From NCBI GenBank assembly GCA_963731125.1, contig CAVSVP010000007.1, forward strand, positions 1 through 64,000: a DNA stretch of 64,000 nt, read 5' to 3'. The position numbers and the translations under genes were made by a program. Shown here one piece after another: positions 28,350 through 36,518 of this stretch (the stretch's first letter is position 1; every line of letters begins with the position of its first letter). The DNA is from CAVSVP01 sp963731125. Its GTDB lineage: Bacteria > Pseudomonadota > Gammaproteobacteria > Competibacterales > Competibacteraceae. The notes below the pieces were generated by a model that had not been told where the DNA came from, made no database searches, and saw only the letters and a program-made list of their open reading frames with translations.

Positions 28350-28391
28350 TGTTAATTTCTAATTGTCGTCCCTGTTAATTTCTAATTGTCG
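28350..28391. repeat. IS21 terminal repeat units (right end)
   Basis: Two copies of TGTTAATTTCTAATTGTCG (28350-28368 and 28373-28391) stand in tandem upstream of the istA start. In inverted orientation they match the units at 14406-14446. Between here and 28438 I see no gene. Confidence 0.7.
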
Positions 28392-28442
28392 TTGAGCACG
28401 GCGTTTGTCTTTAACTGTCAGCGCCAATTTAAAACTATCTCT

Positions 28443-29419
28443 CTATAACGGATTCTGTTGATGGTGTTTTGAGCCGTTCATAGAGCCTGAGATGAGCAAG
28501 TTCTTTAACCCATGGTCTGTATACCGTTTGCCATTGAGTCGCTCGGCCGGACATTGCCGAGCGTGATGCTTTTTCACCGTGGCGAGTGACGAAGGACAGA
28601 AGTTCCCCAACAAGGCCAGCGCGCGCACGCGTTGCTCAGCGGAGGTCAGCGTGCCGTGGAAGTCCTGTGCGTTAAAACAGGCTCGATCGAGAAACCGTAT
28701 CAATCGATCCACCAGCGCGCTGGTGCGATGCGCGGGTTGATGATCATAGCTTCGGCTGAACGGCGCCCGCTTGTCACACAAATCCAGGGTATGGTGTTTC
28801 ATCGGTGAGTCGGGCAGTGTCGCTTCGGCCCACTCGCGCAACCGGCGCAGGCGTTGGGCAAAGGCGGCCTTGTTGGGGGCACGGTAGGCGTGCCAGACTT
28901 TCTGGGCCACCGGTGCGAAGACTTCAGTCAGGGCCTTGGTCGCTCGATCACGGATTTTCAAAACCGCATGGAGGAAGCACAACATGACGGTAATCGGTGG
29001 AAACAGCGCCTTCCACGCCCCTTGAGTCGCCGGCCAACCATCGGGGTTCACGGTCTCAGGTGCATAGTCCGGTGCCAGTGTCCGGGCTTCCTCAGCAACC
29101 ACACCATAGGCTTGGGTCAACGCGGCTTCCGAAGCCGCGTCGGTGACCGCCGCACCCAGGATACAGCCCGCACCGGCGGTCGTGGCGATGTAACTCTTCG
29201 CTTTGTCCAACCGCCTGTGCTTCTCATCAGCCACCCCGTCTTGCGGTAGCCGCTCCGGCGCTTTGCCCGTCGTACCGACCACACTGAACCGGCCCAGGCC
29301 CTGCTGCCGTCGATACCAGTACCTCGCATCGCGCCCAAACCCATAGGCCAGCGCCCAACCCGGCACCTGAAATCGCATCAAACACAGGCCCTTTTCAACC
29401 GCCGCCACGGACCCGCTCA
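28443..29419 (-). pseudogene. MULE/IS256-like transposase, main part
   Basis: From SGSVAAVEKGLCLMRFQVPG to the end. Likely catalytic blocks are Asp in DGVADEKHRRLDKAKSYIA and Asp in ETVNPDGWPATQGAWKALFP followed by ITVMLCFLHAVLKIRDR, which resembles the D-x-H/C-x-H core of MULE/IS256 enzymes. The frame joins directly to the N-terminal part at 29510-29798 after MITE-2 and one TCA are removed. Family assignment is by motif and target duplication only. Confidence 0.6.
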
Positions 29420-29509
29420 GAGGCTGTTGGAAAACCCCTGATCGAACGATTTCGGAGCATTTTAAATCAACGCATTAGCTTGCGCGCCAGGGTATTTTCC
29501 AACAGCCTC
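29420..29509. mobile_element. MITE-2 copy 3 (90 bp)
   Basis: Identical to copies 1 and 2 but reversed, flanked by TCA direct repeats. It interrupts the IS256-like transposase after VLPYL. Confidence 0.88.
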
Positions 29510-29798
29510 TCAGATACGGCAGCACAAACGCCGGCGCCACCGTCCACCCCGTCTCGCCCGCATTCAATCGAACTCGCCGGCAGCGTAGCTGTTGTTTGCA
29601 CGAAGGTTCGGTAAACCCATACCGCGCATAGCCCCGCTCGAATGTATCGGGAAACCGTTCCGGATACCGCCCGTACCACTCATCCAGGTGCGCTTTGGCA
29701 AACGCCTTGTCCGTCATAAACCGCCCGTAATCAGCTTCGCTGATCGGCAAGCAAAGGGTTCGATAGCCTCGCTTCAAGGGTTGCGCTACCATAGTCAT
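29510..29798 (-). pseudogene. MULE/IS256-like transposase, N-terminal part
   Basis: Starts MTMVAQPLKRGYRTLCLPIS and continues through FMTDKAFAKAHLDEWYGRYP to AGETGWTVAPAFVLPYL, where MITE-2 copy 3 begins. No HTH motif is obvious. The N-terminal region of this transposase type is not well known to me. Confidence 0.55.
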
Positions 29799-30020
29799 GG
29801 CTGCCTCCGGGCATCGGGATGTCGGGTTGGGTGGTGCTAACCCATAACATCTCTTACTCGGAGACAGCTTGCAACTCGATTTTAGCCCATCAACAGAATC
29901 CGTTACAAAGAGAAAACTATAAATGAGGCGGCAATGTAAAAGCTAACATAGATTACGCGGGTATTTTCTTCTTTTTATACCTCACCGCGCCATAAGCTGT
30001 GATTCTTTGAAGGTTTGAAA

Positions 30021-30852
30021 TCACAGCGTCAGCCAGGTGTCCAGCTCCTGTTTATAGATGGTTTGAGTCTGCGCCAGGCAATCGGAGATGGCACTCTTGA
30101 AGTCCTTGAAGTTCGCATAATAGGTCGAGTACAGGCACTTTCTCTTCACAAACTTCCACAACCGCTCGATGAGATTGAGGTTAGGCGAATACGGCGGCAG
30201 GTACAGCAATTCGATCTGCAGCGTTGCGGCCAGGGTCTGAACCAGGTAGCATTTCTGATAGCGCGCATTATCCAACACCAAGGTGATCGGTACACCGAGT
30301 TCAAGCGCGGCCAGCCGACGCAACAGCTCGCAGACACTGGCCACGTTAATGTAGGTGTCATTGGTCACGGTGACCAATTCGTGAGTGATCGCATGCAGCG
30401 CCCCCAAGACATTGAACCGCTTTCGCCCCGCCGGGGCAGGGATGAACACCCGCGCGAAACACCACAGCATCCCCAGAAAGGGCGCCAGGACAAAATGCGC
30501 CGCCTCGACAAAAAATACCGCCCGTCGTCCGGTCCTCGCCTCTTCCAGCCGGGGTGCTAACGCGTTTTTTTAAATGCCTCTTGCTGCTCCTGATTCGCCT
30601 TGGCTGGCACCATACCCACCTTGCGGCATTCCATCCCCAAGCCCTTGAGAAAGTGCCTCACCCGGTCCGGACTGCGCCGGACTCCCGTCAGCTTCGCGAT
30701 CTTCGCCATCACCTCTTTGGTCGTGGCCGGGGGATGCTCGCGAAAGTAGTCTTCTAGCGTTCCTCGATGCGCCTGCAACTCACTCGCCGGCCGATAAAAC
30801 TTGATCTCTTTGATCGCTTCCAACCCACCTGTCTGATAGGCTCGCAGATAAC
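30021..30852 (-). pseudogene. IS630-family transposase B, main part
   Basis: The first frame (LEAIKEIKFYRPASELQAHR) covers the winged HTH. The second frame begins after the A-run at about 30560-30570 and holds AVFFVEAAHFVLAPFLGMLW, TLVLDNARYQKC and LPPYSPNLNLIERLWKFVKR. The first catalytic residue, normally Asp in FVDAAHF, is Glu here. Two-frame layout at TTTAAAAAAACG could be programmed slippage, but the Asp-to-Glu change and the insertion of IS630-C suggest a dead copy. Confidence 0.75.
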
Positions 30853-30854
30853 TA

Positions 30855-32271
30855 TAGATCTTCGCATATGAATTGATAGTTTTGGATTTTTTTTATGATA
30901 TACTACAAAATTGGCTTTTTTATCAACAAAACCAGCTTCACAAACCCTGATCCATCAGGGCATCTTCTCGCCAAAATTTTTCCTCAATAGAGCGGACTTT
31001 CTTAATGATGTGTTGGCACGTGTTGGCCGTCACTTTGGCAAACGCCTGTTCTAATTGAAGCATCAAATTATCCAGGGTGAAATCACAGTGCCGGGCCACT
31101 TCATTTTTGAGCACCCCCCAACACGTCTCTATGGGTTGTAGTTCCGGGTGATAAGGCGGGGTTCTGACCACTTCATGACCCTGCTGGGCGGCGAGCTCGT
31201 CAATCACGTAGGTCGGCGGCGGAGCCAGTTTATTCAACATCTCGGCTAATTCCACTTTCAGACAATCGTCTCGACAAGGGATGTGATTCGCCTCCAGCCA
31301 GGTGCGGATTGTTTCTTTCGAACACGCGGGGGTCGGCGCCGAATGCGCACTCAGCACATTGTGATAACTCGCGTTGTCCATCACGATCAGGGCGTGGGCT
31401 GGGAGATGAGGAAGGAGCCGATCAACGAACCATTGACGAAACAGGTCAGCGGTCATTTGTCCATGATAATCCCCCGTTTTTCGGGTACTTTTAAACACCA
31501 CTTTAGCCCCCGGCACCCAGCCCTGCGAGGTCATCGCATGCAGCATAATCAGCCGTTCTCCTTTGCCGGTCGGTTTTTGAATCCAGGGACCGTCTTCAGT
31601 CGAGTACCACACAAAATCATTGCTATGATGCTTATTGATATACGATTCATCCACATACACTTCCGGGCGCAGTAAGGGGGCCGACTGCGCACTCCGGTTG
31701 CGCCGCATCCGTCTCAGATACCGCTGCCGAGCGACAATCACATGATCCTTTTCTTTCAGAGGCTGGGTACGGGTCCCTTTACCAAACTCAAACCCCCAGC
31801 GATCTAGCGTTCTGGCCAGCGTAGACAGATGAAACGACTCCTTGGGGGCGCGCTCGGTCAGAAACCATTTGATGTCCTCCAGCGTCATATGACGACCCTC
31901 AAGGTTGGCTTGGCGAATGTAGCTCCGCACCGCTTCCTGGTGAGAGGCTGCAATCGAGTAGGCCGGGTGCCCTCGGCTTTGGGGCGGGGCGTTCAGACTA
32001 GCTGGATGTTTATGATAAGCCGCCATCACCCGGTTGACCGTGGCTAACCCCAGACCTAACGCATCAGCGGTCATTTGGGCGCTGGATTCTGGACAGCCAA
32101 AGTCTGATCTATTACGATCAAAGTACTCTTTAACCGAAACCAGCAGTGCTTTGGCTTCTGGACCCAAGGGTCTACCCCTAATGGAGGGCATGAGTATTCC
32201 GGCAGCTTTGAAGAACTTTTTATTTTATCACGAAATTTTTTTAAATCTATCAATTCATTTGCGAAGACCTA
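30855..32271. mobile_element. IS630-family element C
   Basis: Inverted ends TAG-N-TCTTCGCA-N-ATGAATTG (30855-30879 and about 32247-32271), flanked by TA. It is inserted into the IS630-B transposase gene, so one IS630 lies inside another. Confidence 0.85.
30938..32191 (-). CDS. IS630-family transposase C
   Basis: 417 aa, starting MPSIRGRPLGPEAKALLVSV. DDE core: Asp in EVYVDESYINKHHSND, Asp in ALIVMDNASYHNV and Glu in PPYHPELQPIETCWGVLKNE. It is related to the transposase at 17790 but clearly diverged. The frame is unbroken, so it may be active. Confidence 0.9.
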   Translation of the reverse strand: MPSIRGRPLGPEAKALLVSVKEYFDRNRSDFGCPESSAQMTADALGLGLATVNRVMAAYHKHPASLNAPPQSRGHPAYSIAASHQEAVRSYIRQANLEGRHMTLEDIKWFLTERAPKESFHLSTLARTLDRWGFEFGKGTRTQPLKEKDHVIVARQRYLRRMRRNRSAQSAPLLRPEVYVDESYINKHHSNDFVWYSTEDGPWIQKPTGKGERLIMLHAMTSQGWVPGAKVVFKSTRKTGDYHGQMTADLFRQWFVDRLLPHLPAHALIVMDNASYHNVLSAHSAPTPACSKETIRTWLEANHIPCRDDCLKVELAEMLNKLAPPPTYVIDELAAQQGHEVVRTPPYHPELQPIETCWGVLKNEVARHCDFTLDNLMLQLEQAFAKVTANTCQHIIKKVRSIEEKFWREDALMDQGL

Positions 32272-32272
32272 T

Positions 32273-32443
32273 AGTCAAGGTCGTCGACCCGATCCCCGTC
32301 AACCGACAAATCTCTTTGTGTCGCAACCCTTGGCTCTTCAACCACAATGCTTCCATCTTGCGCTGGACGCGCGGATGGGGGTGGTGATAACGTTCGTCGT
32401 TCAGTGCCGCCGTTTCCGCCTCAGTTAACGTCAAATTGATCAT
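32273..32443 (-). pseudogene. IS630-family transposase B, N-terminal part
   Basis: Reads MINLTLTEAETAALNDERYH ... GLRHKEICRLTGIGSTTLT, the HTH region of IS630 transposases. The next residues (YSYLRAYQTGG) lie beyond IS630-C at 30852. Confidence 0.8.
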
Positions 32444-32653
32444 CGTCTCTGCTCGCTCAGGCCTTCTAAAATGGATAAACTCTACCAGCGCTTAAGTTAA
32501 CAGAAAATCACAACCTGTGCCGCTGTGCAGTATATCTTTTCTATATCGATTTCTTCATTTCTTCATTGTTTTCTTCCTGTTCCAGGTGAGCTTTTCGCTG
32601 GTCTAATCAGCCCAGTATTTTGGATCATGGGTCGATGCAAAGGAGAACGACCT

Positions 32654-33179
32654 GTGAAACGAACACGACGTCGTAAGTGCCGCCACTGTGGCCAATTATT
32701 CGACCCCGATCCCCGTAATCGTCACCATCAGAAGTACTGCAGTGCGTCGGCTTGTCGGCGCGCCAGTAAAGCGGCCAGTCAGCGCCGCTGGCTGGCCAAC
32801 CCCATTAACCGCCACTACTTTCGTGGCCCGGCCCATGTGGCCCGCGTGCAGCGCTGGCGTGCCGCTCATCCCGGCGATGGGCGTCGCACGGGCGCACCAG
32901 TAGAGGATACGTTACAAGATCACTGCATGAGGCAACCTGTTGAACCGGTTGAGAAAACGACGACTTTACCTGAGCGTGCGTTACAAGATCTCTTATTCAG
33001 CCAACCTTATGTGCTAATTGGGCTTATCGCTAACTTAACCGGTTCCGCGTTACAAGAAGACATCGTCCGCAGCGGGCGGCAGTTGCAACAATTAGGGCGC
33101 GACATTCTCGCAGGAGGAACCCATGATGCACAAAATCCTATTGTGTCCCGAGCGCCTACGCCGGATTCCAACTCAGAGG
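32654..33179 (+). CDS. Zinc-ribbon protein of unknown function, 3' end disturbed
   Basis: Start chosen at GTG 32654 because AAGGAG lies eight bases upstream; the frame is open further back. The N-terminus has a zinc-binding block (KCRHCGQLFDPDPRNRHHQK with YCSASACRRASKAASQRRWL), then WLANPINRHYFRGPAHVARV. I recall this protein type next to mobile elements in proteobacteria, usually followed by a second conserved gene, which is also present here at 33123. A predicted helical C-terminus (QEDIVRSGRQLQQLGRDIL) ends near 33115. The frame then runs on into IS5 sequence to 33253. Function unknown; DNA binding is a guess. Confidence 0.6.
33123..33179 (+). pseudogene. Second gene of the zinc-ribbon pair, truncated
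   Basis: ATG 33123 follows GGAGGAACCC and encodes MMHKILLCPERLRRIPTQ. This resembles the start (ERLRRIP) of a protein commonly encoded next to the zinc-ribbon gene. After about 18 residues the sequence enters the IS5 remnant. Confidence 0.5.
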
Positions 33180-33615
33180 CTATCCGGAAAGTTTGCTACC
33201 TGCCGTGCGGTACTGGAATGGCGCATGGGGCTTACCAGGTTGAAGCCGCTTGAGCATCTGATGGATGGCACTGATGCGCAACATGGATTCACTGGAATCG
33301 GTACGCCGCTCATAATCTTTGCTGTGGCGGCGATGGCGACCTAACCAGGCAAACGAGCGTTCCACGATCCATCGTTTTGGCAACAACACAAAGCCCTTGC
33401 TCTCCGCCGGTCGGCGGACAATGTCCAAGCGCCACGCGCCCGGTGACGTGGTCTCGATCCACCGCTGGAGGTCGTGATTGTGATATTTGTTATCCGCCCA
33501 GATCACTTCCAAACGTGGGTAGCGCTGCTGGTCTAATGGTGCCAGGACTTGGGGGGCGGCAGCGGCATCATCCACACTGGCAGCGGTGACCGCCACCGCC
33601 AGGACGAGCCCTAAG
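33180..33615 (-). pseudogene. IS5-family transposase, C-terminal part
   Basis: Contains LEVIWADNKYHNHDLQRWIE, LDIVRRPAESKGFVLLPKRW and IVERSFAWLGRHRRHSKDYE, the second-Asp and Glu blocks of IS427-type IS5 transposases. It is cut by the ISAzo13 element at 33616. The upstream residues RKRHLSVDTLG are found at 36225-36285, and the frames join after removing one CTAAG. Confidence 0.85.
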
Positions 33616-33644
33616 TACGCGTAAATAAATAACTGTCCGGTTTG

Positions 33645-34865
33645 TTATCTGGGTTTGATGATGTAGTTCCAATCGTTGCCATGAAAGGTGGCCCTCGACA
33701 AGTTCAGTTCTGCCATCTGTTGATCAGAAATCGTAATGCCGGTCAGATAGGCATTTTGATCAAGTTCTGCTTGAATGGTCAGACCCGTGTCAGTGGTGGT
33801 GTTGCCGATTAACTGCACAACCACTTCATGGTCGATGAGCGGTCTACCCCGCCAGCTCTCGGTAATATGGCAAAACATCCGATGTTCAATTTTATTCCAT
33901 TGGCTGGTACCCGGCGGAAAATGGCACACATGCATCTGGAGTCCGGTCTCATTAGCCAGGCCTTGCAGTTCTACTTTCCAGAGCCGATTACGACTCGAAT
34001 TGCTCCCACCGCCATCGGCGGTAATCAGTAGCTGACGTGCCTTGGCATACAGTGGACGCCCCATGTGTACCCACCAACGCCGAATCGAGGCGACGGCAAA
34101 TTGTGCCGTGTCATGGTCTATTCCCACGCTCACCCAGCCCGTATTCGTTGTCATATCATACACGCCGTAAGGACAGACTTTCCCTAATTCCGGGTCAGGA
34201 AAATCGTAGACGCGGACCCGCTCCGGGCGACCGTGGGGTTGATACTCACGCCCAGCCATAGCAAAGTCACCCACTAATTCCTTCTTTTTGGCATCCACTG
34301 AGATGACCGGTTGGCCAGCTTGTTGAAACGCCTTGACCTGTTGGTTGATATAACGAAACTGCGCATCACGATCCGGAGGCGTGCCGCCTTCTTGCGTCTT
34401 TCGCGTCCCCTGCAAACGGTAGTCAAGCTTTGCCAACCAATGCGCTACGGCGGTATGACTGATTCGATGGCCTTGACCCGTCAACGCCTTCGCCAGCTTG
34501 CGCGTACTCTTGCACGTCCATCGCAGTGGCGACATTGGATCACCTCGCGTGGTCGGTTCAACCAACGCTTCCAGCGCCGCCAGTAGCTTCGGATCTTGGG
34601 CCTGCAATGCGCTGCGTCCGCCACCGGGGCGACGCCGCCGACCTGACAACGGCCCAACAGCGGAAGGCGGATTCTGCAACTCTTGATAACCGCGGCGAAG
34701 GGTGCGTTCACTCAACCCCGTGGCGCGCGCTACCACCACCATGCCCCCATGGCCGATTTCACTCGCCTCCGTCGCGGCCCAGAGGCGCCGACCCCTTTCG
34801 TCTAATTCAGCACGTAATAGTTCGTACTTCCGCTTGATGGCGTTTATCATGGGTTCGTCTATCAT
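33645..34865 (-). CDS. ISAzo13-family transposase
   Basis: 406 aa, starting MIDEPMINAIKRKYELLRAE. HTH near VVARATGLSERTLRRGYQEL, a Gly/Arg-rich linker (GRRRRPGGGRS), then the DDE core with Asp in QPVISVDAKKKELVG, Asp in QLLITADGGGSNSSR and Glu in TSQWNKIEHRMFCHIT. The product length is normal for the family and the frame is intact. Its own upstream terminal repeat is missing; transcription probably has to start inside the neighbouring gene. Confidence 0.9.
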   Translation of the reverse strand: MIDEPMINAIKRKYELLRAELDERGRRLWAATEASEIGHGGMVVVARATGLSERTLRRGYQELQNPPSAVGPLSGRRRRPGGGRSALQAQDPKLLAALEALVEPTTRGDPMSPLRWTCKSTRKLAKALTGQGHRISHTAVAHWLAKLDYRLQGTRKTQEGGTPPDRDAQFRYINQQVKAFQQAGQPVISVDAKKKELVGDFAMAGREYQPHGRPERVRVYDFPDPELGKVCPYGVYDMTTNTGWVSVGIDHDTAQFAVASIRRWWVHMGRPLYAKARQLLITADGGGSNSSRNRLWKVELQGLANETGLQMHVCHFPPGTSQWNKIEHRMFCHITESWRGRPLIDHEVVVQLIGNTTTDTGLTIQAELDQNAYLTGITISDQQMAELNLSRATFHGNDWNYIIKPR

Positions 34866-34898
34866 ACTAAGGAAATGTAACGAAATAAGTGTACCATT

Positions 34899-36170
34899 TC
34901 ATGACGGCAAAATGGTGTAGTTCCATTCCCCGTGGAACTCGTGACGTCGAATGTTGACCTCTGCCAACTCGGCGTCAGTGACCTTTTTCCCCGCTGGATA
35001 CCCAGACGCATCAATCTCAGCGTGTACCCGCAAGCCTGATTGGGTCTTCGTCGCGGCGATGAGGTTGACAATCACTTCGTGACTGACCAGCGGCTTGCCG
35101 CGCCAGTTCTGGGTGATGTAGGAAAACAATCGGTGCTCGATCGTGTTCCATTTGCTCGTGCCAGGTGGAAAGTGGCAGACGGTTACCGGCAGGGCACTCT
35201 CATCGGCGAAACGCGGCAGTTGCGTTTTCCACAGCCGGAGCCGGGAGCCATTGCTGCCGCCACCGTCGGCGGTGATCAAGATCTGCCCAGCTTGCGGATA
35301 AATCGGCTGGCCCATCCTGCGCCACCGGTTGCCAATAGTGGCCACCGCAAACGCGGCGGTGTCATGGTCGGTTCCAACTCCGACCCAGCCAACATTCTCG
35401 CCAATGTCCTAGACCCCATCCGGTGCCACACGCCCGAGTTCCTTGATCTTGAAGTCGTGAACACGGACTTGTTCGGGTTGGCCTTTGGGCCGCCACTCGT
35501 GGCCACCATTCTTGAAATCACCCACCAGTTCCTTCTTCTTCGTATCAACAGAAATCGCAGGATCGCCCGAGGCGAGGGCGTTAAGCACGTGGTTATTGAG
35601 GTAGTGAAACTGCGCGTCGCGATCGGGATGATCGACCCCCTCACGCGCCTTGCGGTTTGCTTGCAAACTGTAACCCATCTCGTGCAGAAGCGCGGCCACG
35701 AGCTTGTGACTGGTCTCATGCCCCATCGCACGCAGTTCGCTCGCGAGCTTACGGACACTCTTGCAGGTCCAGTGCAGCGGTGATTCCGGGTCGCCGCAGG
35801 TCATTGGGTTCACCAAAGTATTTAGATCCTCTCTGAGCGTCGGATCTTTCTCGACAGTCTTTTTGCGTCCCCCGCCAGGTTTACGAACACCTTGATTCGC
35901 TACCGCCGCAACCTCGTGCCCCCCGGATTCGAGATCACGAAGCTCCTGCCTCCCCACTCGAATCGCCCGCCGTGACACCCCGGTTGCTTTCGACACCAGA
36001 GAGATCCCGCCGCGTCCGATGGCTTCTGCCTCCGCAGAGGCGGCAAGCCGCCGCAGACGCTCGTCCAATACGGGCGCTAACAATTCAAACCGCTTCCTGA
36101 CACCGCTTTCATCAACCATACTATCCATGATAGCAACATCACTCAAAATGAGATAGTTATTTCGTGACAA
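34899..36170 (-). pseudogene. ISAzo13-family transposase, amber mutation
   Basis: A second, diverged ISAzo13 transposase. The N-terminal half is MSRNNYLILSDVAIMDSMVD ... RVAPDGV. A TAG at 35409-35411 replaces the Tyr codon seen in the neighbour (PYGVYDMTTNTG against PDGV-stop-DIGENVG), and the frame then continues to WNYTILPS. The catalytic blocks DTKKKELVG, ITADGGGSNGSR and WNTIEHRLF are all present. Confidence 0.85.
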
Positions 36171-36224
36171 TTTCTAAGTATTATACGTTACCCACGAAAA
36201 CGGACAGTTATTTATTTACGCGTA

Positions 36225-36290
36225 CTAAGGTATCGACGCTGAGATGGCGCTTGCGTCCGTTGAGGTTCTTGCCTCCATCCATTCTTCACA
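36225..36290 (-). pseudogene. IS5-family transposase, central scrap
   Basis: A short stretch encoding DGGKNLNGRKRHLSVDTLG, continuous with the C-terminal part at 33180-33610 once the ISAzo13 element is removed. The N-terminus is gone. From 36290 to 36518 I see no recognisable gene. Confidence 0.7.
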
Positions 36291-36518
36291 AGTTTTCACT
36301 ACCGTACACTTTTTAGAATGGCGTCCCCTAAGGTAAATATTCGGCCAACCCATTGTTGCCGAAAAATAGGACGGGGCACACGAGGAAAAATAGTGTACAA
36401 ACAGGTCCATGGAAAGTATCCCAAACACCCACCTTACCACCGCGCTGCCCCACCCAAGGGGCTGTGTTATTGGAGAACCACGGTCGCCGTTCGCGCAGAA
36501 ATGGGTGACGATTAGTAA

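Larger units (their letters stand above)
28439..29912. mobile_element. IS256/MULE-like element carrying MITE-2
   Basis: Inverted ends contain the perfect 19-bp TAACGGATTCTGTTGATGG (28446-28464 and 29887-29905). They are flanked by 8-bp direct repeats AAAACTAT (28431-28438 and 29913-29920), a duplication length usual for IS256-type elements. The transposase is on the minus strand and split by MITE-2 copy 3. Confidence 0.8.
29986..32523. mobile_element. IS630-family element B, interrupted by IS630-C
   Basis: Imperfect inverted ends sharing GCG-N-CA and TGTGATT (29987-30007 and about 32502-32522). It contains a transposase gene on the minus strand, split by IS630-C at 30855-32271. Exact borders are uncertain by a few bases. 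Confidence 0.65.
33616..36224. mobile_element. ISAzo13-type element with two transposase genes
   Basis: Perfect 24-bp inverted ends (TACGCGTAAATAAATAACTG plus TCCG) at 33616 and 36224 are flanked by CTAAG direct repeats (33611-33615 and 36225-36229). Removing the insert restores an IS5 reading frame, so the unit moved as one piece. It holds one intact and one mutated transposase gene in tandem on the minus strand, only 33 bases apart. Confidence 0.8.

Noticed and set aside
28161..28355. Plus-strand frame across the IS21/ISKra4 junction.
   Set aside because: It is antisense to the istA start and the ISKra4 end, with no ribosome-binding site.
28350..28391. Tandem 19-bp repeats considered as a CRISPR fragment.
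   Set aside because: Only two units with a four-base spacer; they match IS21 end repeats.
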